NCBI GenBank assembly: GCA_019240395.1
Contig: JAFAYM010000165.1
Span: 1-48,316 of the forward strand
Direction: 5' to 3'
From: Acidisphaera sp.
GTDB taxonomy: Bacteria > Pseudomonadota > Alphaproteobacteria > Acetobacterales > Acetobacteraceae
DNA: 48,316 bases
The notes beneath the pieces are model-generated. The model was given only the letters and a program-made list of their open reading frames with translations. It was not told where the DNA came from and ran no database searches. Shown in pieces: positions 1 through 8,516 of this stretch; within the stretch, counting starts at the first letter, position 1; every line of letters begins with the position of its first letter. The translations under genes were made by a program, and so were the position numbers.

Positions 1-867
<867 letters not shown>

Positions 868-871
<4 letters not shown>

Positions 872-929
872 GCAAGGTGAGGGGCTCTGCCCCTCAACCC
901 CGCTGGGGTCCGTCGACCCCAGACCCCAT
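868..929. repeat. Dispersed two-hairpin intergenic repeat, copy 1
   Basis: Copy of a family also seen near 26481, 43688 and 46891. It consists of a hairpin GAGGGGC-TCT-GCCCCTC followed by a second, CTGGGGTC-cgtc-GACCCCAG, ending in AGACCCCAT. Here it lies inside a transporter operon between permease and ATPase genes, and its outer edge contains the TTG start codon of the ATPase. Confidence 0.85.
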
Positions 930-945
930 TACTTCGGGTCACTCT

Positions 946-1791
946 TCAGAGCTTCATGCGGGGATCGAGCACATCGCGCAGCCCGTCACCCAGCAGATTC
1001 AGCCCGAGCACCACGAGAACGATCGCCAGGCCGGGGAAGATCATCACCCACGGCGCCGTGGTCATGAAATCGCGCCCGCCCGCGATGATGTTGCCGAAGG
1101 TCGGCGTCGGCGGCGGCGGGCCGACGCCGATATAGGACAGCACCGCCTCCGCCAGGATGGCGATCGCGAAGACGTAGCTCAGCCGCACGATCAGCGGCGC
1201 CAGCGCGTTGATCAGCACGTGGCCGAACAGCAGGCGCAGGTCGCTCGCGCCGAGCGCCCGACCGGCCTCGACATACTCCATCTCGCGGACCACCAGCACC
1301 GAGCCGCGGACGATGCGCGCGGTGTGCGGCGCGGTCGCGACGCTGAGCGCGATGACGACGTTGGCGACCGAGGCACCGAGCACCGCGGAGACGACGATCG
1401 CCAGCAGGATGGCGGGAAACGCCATCAGCGCGTCCATCAGGCGCATCAGCGGATTGTCGAGGCGGCGGAAATACCCGGCCAGCGCGCCGATCGCGGTGCC
1501 GATCAACCCGGTCGCCATCACCACCAGCAGCCCGATCTCCAGCGAGACGCGGCCTCCATAGATGACACGCGACAGCAGGTCGCGGCCGAAATGGTCGGTG
1601 CCGAACCAGTGGGCGGCGCCGGGCGGGGCGAGTCGGTCGTGGAAATTGCTGCGCAGCGGATCATACGGCGCGAGCAGCGGCGCCAGGATCGCGGCCAGCG
1701 CCACCGCCAGCACCAGCGTCGCGCCAACGACGAAGGAGCGGTTCTGCCGCAGCCGGCGCAGGAACGGCCGCAGCAATCCTGCCCTACTCAA
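946..1791 (-). CDS. Peptide-type ABC transporter permease (DppC/OppC family)
   Basis: Inner-membrane permease, 281 residues, normal for DppC. It opens with a basic stretch and a first membrane span at about residues 20-42. Next comes the DppC hallmark HWFGTDHFGRDLLSR, then several further spans. The cytoplasmic EAA loop (EAGRALGAS) that docks the ATPase is present, and the protein ends NLLGDGLRDVLDPR. The start is TTG at 1791, overlapping the upstream permease gene by 8 bases, which suggests translational coupling. It pairs with the DppB-like permease at 1784-2728. The sequence shows the family, not the cargo; members of this family carry di- and oligopeptides, opines, nickel or sugars. Confidence 0.94.
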   Translation of the reverse strand: MSRAGLLRPFLRRLRQNRSFVVGATLVLAVALAAILAPLLAPYDPLRSNFHDRLAPPGAAHWFGTDHFGRDLLSRVIYGGRVSLEIGLLVVMATGLIGTAIGALAGYFRRLDNPLMRLMDALMAFPAILLAIVVSAVLGASVANVVIALSVATAPHTARIVRGSVLVVREMEYVEAGRALGASDLRLLFGHVLINALAPLIVRLSYVFAIAILAEAVLSYIGVGPPPPTPTFGNIIAGGRDFMTTAPWVMIFPGLAIVLVVLGLNLLGDGLRDVLDPRMKL

Positions 1792-2728
1792 GGCGCACGC
1801 GCGGATCGACGACGGCGTACAGTATGTCCACCGCCAGATTGACGAGCAGATAGATCAGGGCAAGGAACAGCAGTCCGCCCTGGATCACCGGAAAGTCGCG
1901 GCTGAGGATGGCGCCGATCACCAGCCTGCCGACCCCGGGCAGCGAAAAAACCTGCTCCACCACCACCGCGCCGCCGAGCAGCCCGCCGGCGATGATGCCG
2001 ATCACCGTCAGGATCGGCACCAAGGCGTTCGGCAGGCCGTGCCGCGTCACCACCACGCTCCAGGGCAGGCCCTTGGCGTCGGCAGTGCGGATGAAATCCT
2101 GGTGCAGCACTTCCAGCATGGCCGAGCGCGTCATGCGGGCGATGAAGCCGACCTGCACCGCCGCCAGGGTGAAGGCCGGGAGGGCGATGCTGTGCCACCA
2201 GCCGGAAAGACTTTCGCTCAACGGCACGTAGCCGCTCGCCGGAAACCAGCCGAGTCCGACGGCGAAAACGAAGATGAGCACGAGGCCGAGCCAGAAATCC
2301 GGCACCGACAAGCCGAGCAGCGCCAGCACCATCAGCGACTGGTCGGCCCAGCTGCGGTGGCGCATCGCCGCCAGCAGCCCGGCGAGCACGCCGAGCAGCA
2401 CCGCGAACACCAGGGCCAGGCCGGTGAGCGACAGGGTGACGGGCAGCCGTTCGAGAATGGCGGGGCCAACGCCTCGGTTGAGCAGGATCGATTGGCCGAG
2501 ATCGCCATGCAGGATGCGGCCATACCAGGCGAGCATCTGCAGATAGAAGGGCTGATCGAGGCCGAGCTGGTGACGGATGCGGGCGAGCTGCTCGGGGGTG
2601 GCGCTGGCGTCCAGGAACACCGCCGCCGGATCGCCCGGCACCAGCCAGATCACCCCGAATGCGATCAGCGACACCAGCGCCAGCACCGGCACCGCGCTCA
2701 GCAGGCGCCGCAGGATGAAGCGCCGCAC
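1784..2728 (-). CDS. Peptide-type ABC transporter permease (DppB/OppB family)
   Basis: Inner-membrane permease of 314 residues. I place the start at GTG 2728 (VRRFILRRLLSAVPVL), because a GGAAAG ribosome site lies about 7 bases upstream and the length then fits the family; an in-frame extension to 2818 reads into the binding-protein gene. Typical features are a first span at about residues 8-30, the VPGDPAAVF motif, the EAA-type loop around RTADAKGL, and a closing NLAVDILYAVVDPRVR. It begins 16 bases after the binding-protein stop and overlaps the next permease gene, so the three are one transcription unit. Confidence 0.94.
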   Translation of the reverse strand: MRRFILRRLLSAVPVLALVSLIAFGVIWLVPGDPAAVFLDASATPEQLARIRHQLGLDQPFYLQMLAWYGRILHGDLGQSILLNRGVGPAILERLPVTLSLTGLALVFAVLLGVLAGLLAAMRHRSWADQSLMVLALLGLSVPDFWLGLVLIFVFAVGLGWFPASGYVPLSESLSGWWHSIALPAFTLAAVQVGFIARMTRSAMLEVLHQDFIRTADAKGLPWSVVVTRHGLPNALVPILTVIGIIAGGLLGGAVVVEQVFSLPGVGRLVIGAILSRDFPVIQGGLLFLALIYLLVNLAVDILYAVVDPRVRLE

Positions 2729-2744
2729 GCAGTTGGCTTTCCGT

Positions 2745-4295
2745 TCAGCCCTCCAGCCACACCCCCCAGAGCCTGGGAATGCGGTAGGGGACGAAGTTCT
2801 GCAGCTTCGCGCCGGCAACCTGGAACAGGCCGTAATTGCCGAGCTGCATGGCGACAGCGTTCTCGTACATGTGGGTCTGGAAGCGGGCGAAGATGTCCTT
2901 GCGCTTGCCCTGGTCCATCTCGCCGGTGTAGCCGGCGAAGAGCTGGTCGATCGTCGGGTCGTCCTTCTGCTGCGACACGCCGTTCGCCCAGACGCTCATC
3001 ACCGTGGCCGGCCCCTCATACGGTTCGATGCCGAAGCCGTGCGCCCAGAAATGCCAGCCGGTCGGGGTGAAGCCGATCTTCGACACGGTCGGCCAGTCCG
3101 CCACCTTCAGCTCGACCTTCACGCCGACCCGGCCGAGCTGCTCCTTGATGTCGGTGGCGGTGTCCATGTCCTCGCGCGTGTTGTCCGTCATGAAGGTGAG
3201 CGTCTCGCCCTTGTAGCTGGATTTCCCCAGCAGCTCTTTCGCCTTCGCCGGATCGGCGATGTTGTAGAGATCGAGCCCGGCCTTGCTGTAATAGGGCGAG
3301 TTGCCGAACACCCAGCCGCCGTTCAGCTCGTGGATGTCGGGAAAGGCGATCGACATGATCTCGTCCATGTCGAGGGCGGCGGCGACGGCGCGGCGGAAAT
3401 TCACGTCGTCGCACGGCGCCTGCGCGTGGTTGAATTTCGCCACCTGCAGATAGAAGGGCAGCACTTTGTGCACGGCGAAGGCGGCCTGCCCTTGCAGCTG
3501 CTTGGCGGTCGGGCCGTCCACCGTCTCGACGATCTGCACCTGTCCGGTCTGCAGCGCCGCCAAACGCGACCCGGCCTCCGGCATGAAGCGGAACACCGCC
3601 GTGTCGATGAACACTTCCTTGCGCCCGGCGAAGCCGTCGCGCTTGCGGTAGTTCGGATTCGCCGTGTAGTCGTCGAACCGCGCCAGGGTGACGTGGCTGT
3701 CCGGCGCGTATTCCACGAACTTGAACGGGCCGGTGCCGATGAACTTGAACTCCGCTGCCGGCTTGCTCGCCTCCTCCGCCGGATAGATGGCGATCGGCGC
3801 GCGCGGCGAGGAGAGATTGTCGATGAAGGTGGACTGCACGCGGCTGAGCTTGACCGTCACCTCGAGCGGGCCGGTCGCCTGCACGCTGTCGACGGCGTTG
3901 AGCAGATTGGCCGAGGCGCCGAGCTTGCGGTAGCGCTCGATCGAGGCGACCACGTCGGCCGATCCCATCGTGCCGCCGTTGTGGAACCGGACGCCGGGGC
4001 GCAGCGCGAAGACATAGCCGAGCCCGTCAGCCGAGATCGTCACGCCCTGCGCCAAGTCGGGCACCGGAGCGCCGTTCTCATCGCGGGCGTAGAGCGTCTC
4101 GTAGAGGTGCAGGGTGATGTCGCGCGCGGCGGAGGCGGAGGTCAGCTGCGCGTCGATCGAGGGCGGCGCCTGGTTGATCGCCACGGTGACGGTGCCGCCG
4201 CGTCGCGGCTGGGCGGCGAGCGGCAGGGGCGCGAGGGCGGCGGTCAGCCCCGCCGTGCCGGCCTTCAGTACTCCGCGGCGCGTCCAGCCAGCCAT
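2745..4295 (-). CDS. Peptide-type ABC transporter substrate-binding protein (family 5)
   Basis: Periplasmic binding protein of 516 residues for the permeases downstream. The ATG at 4295 has a strong GGAGG six bases upstream. The N-terminus carries a twin-arginine-like motif (TRRGVLKAG) and a hydrophobic stretch ending LPLAAQ, so export by Tat is likely. The body has SBP family 5 landmarks: an N-terminal lobe opening TVTVAINQAPPSID, the segment GVRFHNGGTMGSADVV, and GTGPFKFVEY. The gene follows the enolase-superfamily enzyme by 11 bases, so the ligand may be that enzyme's substrate or a precursor; this is inference from position. Family 5 proteins also bind sugars and acids, so a peptide ligand should not be assumed. 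Confidence 0.93.
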   Translation of the reverse strand: MAGWTRRGVLKAGTAGLTAALAPLPLAAQPRRGGTVTVAINQAPPSIDAQLTSASAARDITLHLYETLYARDENGAPVPDLAQGVTISADGLGYVFALRPGVRFHNGGTMGSADVVASIERYRKLGASANLLNAVDSVQATGPLEVTVKLSRVQSTFIDNLSSPRAPIAIYPAEEASKPAAEFKFIGTGPFKFVEYAPDSHVTLARFDDYTANPNYRKRDGFAGRKEVFIDTAVFRFMPEAGSRLAALQTGQVQIVETVDGPTAKQLQGQAAFAVHKVLPFYLQVAKFNHAQAPCDDVNFRRAVAAALDMDEIMSIAFPDIHELNGGWVFGNSPYYSKAGLDLYNIADPAKAKELLGKSSYKGETLTFMTDNTREDMDTATDIKEQLGRVGVKVELKVADWPTVSKIGFTPTGWHFWAHGFGIEPYEGPATVMSVWANGVSQQKDDPTIDQLFAGYTGEMDQGKRKDIFARFQTHMYENAVAMQLGNYGLFQVAGAKLQNFVPYRIPRLWGVWLEG

Positions 4296-4306
4296 AACCA
4301 CCCTCC

Positions 4307-5419
4307 TCAGCGCACCAGATATTTCGCGATCACCTCGTCGTTCGGCTCCACGCCGAGACCTGGACCCTCGGGCAGGTGGGCGTAGCCGTCGCGGATCGTC
4401 ACCGGCTGCTTCGCCAGACGCTGCGAAATCTCGCTCGGCTCGACGCAGTATTCCATGACCAGCGCGTTCTCGATGGCGCAGAGGAAGTGCAGCGAGGCCG
4501 CGGTGTTGATGTCGGTGGTGAAATTGTGGTTGCACACCTTGCGGCCGCGCCGCTGCGCATAGGCGGCGATGCGCATCGCCTGGGTGAAGCCGCAGCGCGT
4601 CAGATCGATCTGCACGATGTCGATGCCTCCCTCGTCGATCAGCCGCTCGAAGCCGACCACGGTGCATTCCTGCTCGCCGGCGGCGATGTGCTGCAGGCAG
4701 CTCCGGGACACCTTGCCGTAGCCGGCGTAGTCGTCCGGGTGCAGCGGCTCCTCGATCCAGAACAGCCGATAGGGCTCGAACAGCCGGGCGCGGCGGATCG
4801 TCGTCTTGGCGTCCCAGGCGAGACCGACATCGAGCATGAAATCATTGTCGTCGCCGATCGCCCGGCGGATCGCCTCGACATAGCGCAGATCCATCGCCTC
4901 GTCGCGGCCGAACGGCTCCCAGCCGAACTTCACGCCGGTATGCCCGGTGTCGATCGCCTGCCGTGCCCGCGCCACCGTGTCTTCGACGCTGAACTGGAAC
5001 ATGTTGGAGGAATAGACGCGCATCCTGTCGCGCAGCGCGCCGCCGAGCAGCTCGACGACCGGCTTGCCCAGAGCCTTGCCCTTGATGTCCCACAGCGCGA
5101 TGTCGACCCCGGCCATCGCCTGAATGGCGGCGCCGCTGCGGCCGTAATACAGCGTGGAGGCGTACATTTTGTTCCACAGCCGCGCCGTCGCCAGCGGGTC
5201 CTCGCCGAGCAGGATGGCGCGCAGCCCGTTCACCTGGGTATGGGAGTAGCCGGCCTCGATGACGGCGCGGGCGACTGCAGGGCAGCCGTCCACCTCGCCC
5301 CAGCCGGTGATCCCGGCATCGGTGCTGACCTTGACCAGCAGCGCGTCCTGCGAGCTGTCGGTGCGCTGCTGGATTTCCGGCAGGCGGAGATAGATCGCCT
5401 CGACATCGGTTATTTTCAC
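4307..5419 (-). CDS. Mandelate racemase/enolase-superfamily enzyme, probably an acid-sugar dehydratase
   Basis: Cytoplasmic enzyme of 370 residues, first gene of the minus-strand importer operon. The enolase-superfamily metal ligands are visible as D197 (MLDVG), E223 (WIEEPL) and E249 (AAGEQE). The His/Asp dyad of the mandelate-racemase subgroup appears as D272 (IDLTRCG) and H298 (CNHNF). The base Lys is K164 (GVKFGWEPFG), but the first Lys of the usual KxK motif is Gly162. The dyad argues for sugar-acid dehydration or racemisation rather than dipeptide epimerisation, which uses a second Lys. The start is GTG 5419 with GGGAG upstream. The exact substrate cannot be read from sequence. Confidence 0.9.
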   Translation of the reverse strand: MKITDVEAIYLRLPEIQQRTDSSQDALLVKVSTDAGITGWGEVDGCPAVARAVIEAGYSHTQVNGLRAILLGEDPLATARLWNKMYASTLYYGRSGAAIQAMAGVDIALWDIKGKALGKPVVELLGGALRDRMRVYSSNMFQFSVEDTVARARQAIDTGHTGVKFGWEPFGRDEAMDLRYVEAIRRAIGDDNDFMLDVGLAWDAKTTIRRARLFEPYRLFWIEEPLHPDDYAGYGKVSRSCLQHIAAGEQECTVVGFERLIDEGGIDIVQIDLTRCGFTQAMRIAAYAQRRGRKVCNHNFTTDINTAASLHFLCAIENALVMEYCVEPSEISQRLAKQPVTIRDGYAHLPEGPGLGVEPNDEVIAKYLVR

Positions 5420-5474
5420 CGGCGCCTGCTCCCTCGGCCGATCCCGCCCGGAGCCTGTGCGATGGCCTGGGAAC

Positions 5475-5536
5475 TGTCAATCAAGCCGGGCGCGGGCACC
5501 GACGGTTTTGACAATAGCGGCGCGATCGGCTGGTAT
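5475..5536. promoter_or_regulatory. Possible divergent promoter pair
   Basis: Two perfect TTGACA -35 hexamers face away from each other between divergent genes. One is on the minus strand at 5475-5480 (toward the dehydratase operon) and one on the plus strand at 5508-5513 (toward the binding-protein gene at 5570). The plus copy is followed after 17 bases by TGGTAT (5531-5536), a weak -10; the minus -10 is poorer (CAGGCT at 5452-5457). The same hexamers form an inverted repeat, so a regulator site is an alternative. Confidence 0.4.
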
Positions 5537-5569
5537 CGGGCCGGTTCGATCCGAGCGCAGAGGTGCAGC

Positions 5570-6445
5570 ATGTGGAAAGCCATTGTTGCCGCCATCCTGG
5601 TGCTGATGGCCCGCGGTGCCGTGGCCGCAAACTTCTCGTACGACGGCAAGACCTACCAGTACGAGGCGATGCCGTTCTTCGAGAATTGCGGCGACGCCTC
5701 GCTGCAGAAGGCGCAGCACGACGGCATAACCTTGGGCATCTCGCCATCACCGCCCTATTCATCGATCGACCCGAACACCCAGGCGGCGAGCGGCATCGAC
5801 GTCGACATCAACAACGCCGTGCTCGGCTGGCTCGGCATCACCAAGGTGCATTACGAGGTGATGCCGTTCGGCCAGCTGATTTCCGCCATGCTGGCGCACC
5901 GCGTCGACCTGATCGCGGCGAATATCCACTACACGCCGGACCGCGTGAAGGTGATCGCCTTCACCTCGCCCGGCTGGTGGTACGGCCCGGCGATCGTGGT
6001 GCAGCGCGGCAACCCGCAGCACCTCACCTCCTTCGACGGGCTGAAGGGCAAGCAGGTCGGCGCCATCGCCGGCTCGGCTGCCGACGAATATCTGCGCAAG
6101 GTCGGCGCCGATGTCACGCCGTTCCAGACGGATGCCGAGGAGTTCGCGGCGATCTCCACCGGGCGCGTGCCGGCGATCGTCGAGGACGATGTCAAGGTGA
6201 TCAGCTACCTGCAGGCAAATGCCGGGGCGGCGATCGAGATCGTGCCGAACGTGAGCGTGCCGGATGAGCTGATCTTCGGCTACGGCTATGGCTATGCCCG
6301 CTACGCCACGCGCAAGGAGGATTGCTCGCTGCGCGCCGCCTACAGCCAGGGTCTCGCCGAAAGCCGCGACAACGGCGCGGTCTCGGCGATCCTCAAGCAT
6401 TACGGCCTGTCCAACCGCAATCTGTTCTTCTTCCCCGTGCAGTAG
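5570..6445 (+). CDS. Amino-acid-type ABC transporter substrate-binding protein (family 3)
   Basis: Periplasmic binding protein of 291 residues. The ATG at 5570 has AGAGGT upstream and starts a clear Sec signal peptide (MWKAIVAAILVLMARGAVA, cleavage near residue 19). The mature part has SBP family 3 landmarks: LGISPSPPYSSID, GIDVDINNAV, DLIAANIHYTPDR and the GLKGKQVGAIAGS hinge region. Two cysteines, near residue 41 (ENCGD) and in KEDCSL near the C-terminus, could form a disulfide; this is speculative. It is followed after 18 bases by its permease, but no ATP-binding gene follows. Ligand is unknown; polar amino acids are usual for the family. Confidence 0.92.
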   Translation: MWKAIVAAILVLMARGAVAANFSYDGKTYQYEAMPFFENCGDASLQKAQHDGITLGISPSPPYSSIDPNTQAASGIDVDINNAVLGWLGITKVHYEVMPFGQLISAMLAHRVDLIAANIHYTPDRVKVIAFTSPGWWYGPAIVVQRGNPQHLTSFDGLKGKQVGAIAGSAADEYLRKVGADVTPFQTDAEEFAAISTGRVPAIVEDDVKVISYLQANAGAAIEIVPNVSVPDELIFGYGYGYARYATRKEDCSLRAAYSQGLAESRDNGAVSAILKHYGLSNRNLFFFPVQ

Positions 6446-6463
6446 CCCGCTCGCGCCGACGCC

Positions 6464-7120
6464 GTGAATCTGCTCGATCTCGGCGTCGTCCACGATTACG
6501 GGTTCGTCTTCCTGCGGGGCTTGGGCATCACCACGCTGCTCACCGGCATCGTCATCGTGCTCGCCGGCACGCTGGCGATTCCGATCGCTCTGGCGCGGCT
6601 GGCCGGCGCGCGGGCGATACGCTGGCCGGCGGATTTCCTCGTCGAGTTCATCCGCGCGACGCCGCTGATCCTGCAGCTGATCTACATCTACTACGTGCTG
6701 CCCAGCGCCGGGGTGCGGCTCAACCCCTTCACCGCCGCCGTGCTCGGCCTGACCCTGAACTATTCCGCGTATATGAGCGAGGTCTATCGCAGCGGCATCC
6801 AGGCGGTGCCGCGCGGCCAGCGCGAGGCCGCGCTCAGCCTCGGTCTGCGCGGCTATCCCATCTTCATGAAGATCATCCTGCCGCAGGCGGTGCGCATCGT
6901 GCTGCCCGCGCTCGGCAATTACCTGATCGCGCTGTTCAAGGACACGGCGCTGGCCTCGGTCGTGACGGTGCAGGAGCTGATGTTCAGCGGCCAGATCATC
7001 GCCGCGCGCAACTACCAGTATTTCACGGTCTACACCGTCACCGCCATCCTGTATTTCGCCGTCGGCTATCCCTCGGCGCTGATGGTGCGCGGCCTCGACC
7101 GCCAGCGGCGACCGGCCTGA
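6464..7120 (+). CDS. Amino-acid ABC transporter permease (HisM/GlnP family)
   Basis: Inner-membrane permease of 218 residues, a normal length for this family. The GTG at 6464 starts MNLLDLGVVHDYGFVFLRG. It has membrane spans at about residues 20-45, 60-85 and 180-205, and the family motif FIRATPLILQL. The EAA loop that contacts the ATPase (REAALSLGLRG, about residues 124-134) is intact. It should work with the binding protein just upstream. The cognate ATPase is absent here, because the next gene 9 bases downstream is a nuclease, so an ATPase from elsewhere must be shared or the transporter is incomplete. Confidence 0.93.
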   Translation: MNLLDLGVVHDYGFVFLRGLGITTLLTGIVIVLAGTLAIPIALARLAGARAIRWPADFLVEFIRATPLILQLIYIYYVLPSAGVRLNPFTAAVLGLTLNYSAYMSEVYRSGIQAVPRGQREAALSLGLRGYPIFMKIILPQAVRIVLPALGNYLIALFKDTALASVVTVQELMFSGQIIAARNYQYFTVYTVTAILYFAVGYPSALMVRGLDRQRRPA

Positions 7121-7129
7121 AGGGTCGCC

Positions 7130-7948
7130 GTGAGGATCGCCACCTTCAACGTCAACGGCGTCAACGGCCGCCTTCCCGTGCTGCTGCGCTGGCTCGCCGA
7201 GACCGCGCCCGACGTCGCCTGCCTGCAGGAGCTGAAGGCGCCGGACGACAAATTCCCGCACGCGGCACTTCGCGAGGCCGGCTACGGCGCGCTCTGGCAT
7301 GGCCAGAAAAGCTGGAACGGTGTCGCCATCCTGGCGCGCGGCGCCGAGCCGGTGGAGACGCGGCGCGGCCTGCCGGGCGGGCGGGACGATCCGCAGAGCC
7401 GCTATATCGAGGCGGCGGTCAACGGCGTGCTGATCGGCTGCCTCTATCTGCCCAACGGCAATCCCGCGCCCGGACCGAAATTCGACTACAAGCTGGCCTG
7501 GTTCGAGCGGCTGGCGGCGCACGCGGCGGGGCTGCTGGCCACCGGCATGCCGGTCGTGCTCGCCGGCGACTTCAACGTCATGCCGACCGACCTCGACGTC
7601 TACAAGCCAGAGCGCTGGGTGGACGACGCGCTGTTCCGCCCCGAGGTGCGCGAGGCCTTCCGGCGGCTGGTCGCGCCGGGCTGGACCGATGCGCTACGCA
7701 AGCTGCATCCCGGCGAGCGCATCTACACGTTCTGGGATTATTTCCGCAACGCCTGGGTCCGCGACGCCGGGTTGCGCATCGACCATCTGCTGCTCAGCCC
7801 GGCGATCGCCGACCGCCTCGTCGCGGCCGGCGTCGATCGCGCCGTGCGCGGCTGGGAGCGCGCCAGCGACCATGCCCCGACCTGGATCGAGCTCGCCGCG
7901 CCCGACGCCGGCAAGCCGCGGCGGCCGAGAGCACGAGGAAGGCCCTGA
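7130..7948 (+). CDS. xth: Exodeoxyribonuclease III (AP endonuclease family)
   Basis: DNA repair nuclease of 272 residues that cuts at abasic sites and removes 3' blocking groups. All family catalytic positions are visible: N7/N9 (FNVNG), E34 (QELKAPD), Y106 (LYLPNG), D147/N149 (GDFNV), D218 (RIDHLL) and the terminal D247-H248 pair (SDHAP). GTG start at 7130. It is only 9 bases behind a transporter permease and 1 base before a DUF1810 gene, so it probably shares their transcript although the functions are unrelated. The last 15 residues are a basic tail (KPRRPRARGRP), possibly aiding DNA contact. Confidence 0.94.
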   Translation: MRIATFNVNGVNGRLPVLLRWLAETAPDVACLQELKAPDDKFPHAALREAGYGALWHGQKSWNGVAILARGAEPVETRRGLPGGRDDPQSRYIEAAVNGVLIGCLYLPNGNPAPGPKFDYKLAWFERLAAHAAGLLATGMPVVLAGDFNVMPTDLDVYKPERWVDDALFRPEVREAFRRLVAPGWTDALRKLHPGERIYTFWDYFRNAWVRDAGLRIDHLLLSPAIADRLVAAGVDRAVRGWERASDHAPTWIELAAPDAGKPRRPRARGRP

Positions 7949-7949
7949 A

Positions 7950-8393
7950 ATGCAAGCCACGGATGCCTTTGATCTCGAGCGTTTCGTGACGGCGCAGGCG
8001 CCGGTCTTCGCCGCGGTGCTCGAGGAGCTGAGGGCGGGCCGCAAGCGGAGCCACTGGATGTGGTTTGTCTTTCCGCAGCTGCGCGGCCTCGGGTCTTCGA
8101 GCACGGCCTCGTTCTACGGCATCGCCTCGCTCGACGAGGCGCGTGCGTATCTCGCCCATCCCGTGCTCGGGCCGAGATTGGTGGTCTGCACGCAAAGCGT
8201 CCTGGCGATCGAGGGCAGGTCGCTGCACGACATCTTCGGCTCGCCTGACGACATGAAGTTCGCTTCGTCGATGACCCTGTTCGCGTGCGCGTCGGACGAC
8301 AGGGAAAGCGTTTTCAGGCAGGCGATCGACCGATGCTGCGGCGGGCGCATGGACCAGCGGACGCTGACGCTGCTTGGAGCGCAATCGCCCTGA
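7950..8393 (+). CDS. DUF1810 family protein
   Basis: Small soluble protein of 147 residues. The start is ATG 7950 with a good GAGGAAGG site 7 bases upstream. It matches the DUF1810 pattern: an N-terminal FDLERFVTAQ, the signature HWMWFVFPQLRGLG, then ASFYGIASLDEARAYL, HPVLGPRL and DDMKFASSMTLFA. Homologues are calpastatin-like by fold annotation but have no firmly known bacterial function, and I infer none here. It lies immediately after the exonuclease III gene and before a GC-rich stem (8396-8419) that may end the transcript. Confidence 0.92.
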   Translation: MQATDAFDLERFVTAQAPVFAAVLEELRAGRKRSHWMWFVFPQLRGLGSSSTASFYGIASLDEARAYLAHPVLGPRLVVCTQSVLAIEGRSLHDIFGSPDDMKFASSMTLFACASDDRESVFRQAIDRCCGGRMDQRTLTLLGAQSP

Positions 8394-8421
8394 GAGCCCG
8401 CGGCGCGCTCGGTGCGGGCGC

Positions 8422-8450
8422 TTGACAGGCCGCAGAGGCGCCAGCACGAT
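8422..8450 (+). promoter_or_regulatory. Possible sigma-70 promoter for the M81 peptidase gene
   Basis: TTGACA at 8422-8427, a 17-base spacer, then CACGAT at 8445-8450, about 65 bases before the peptidase start. It directly follows a stem GCCCGC...GCGGGC (8396-8419) that could end the preceding transcript. The -35 is perfect and the -10 poor. Confidence 0.4.
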
Positions 8451-8516
8451 TTCCGGTGCCTGATCGGCTGCGCCGTGCTCGCCGTCCTGCGCCCGAGCCG
8501 TCCCGGAGGAGCGACC

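Noticed and set aside
1562-4385. Long plus-strand frames opposite the first importer
   Set aside because: They are antisense to well-recognised permease and binding-protein genes and have no motifs.
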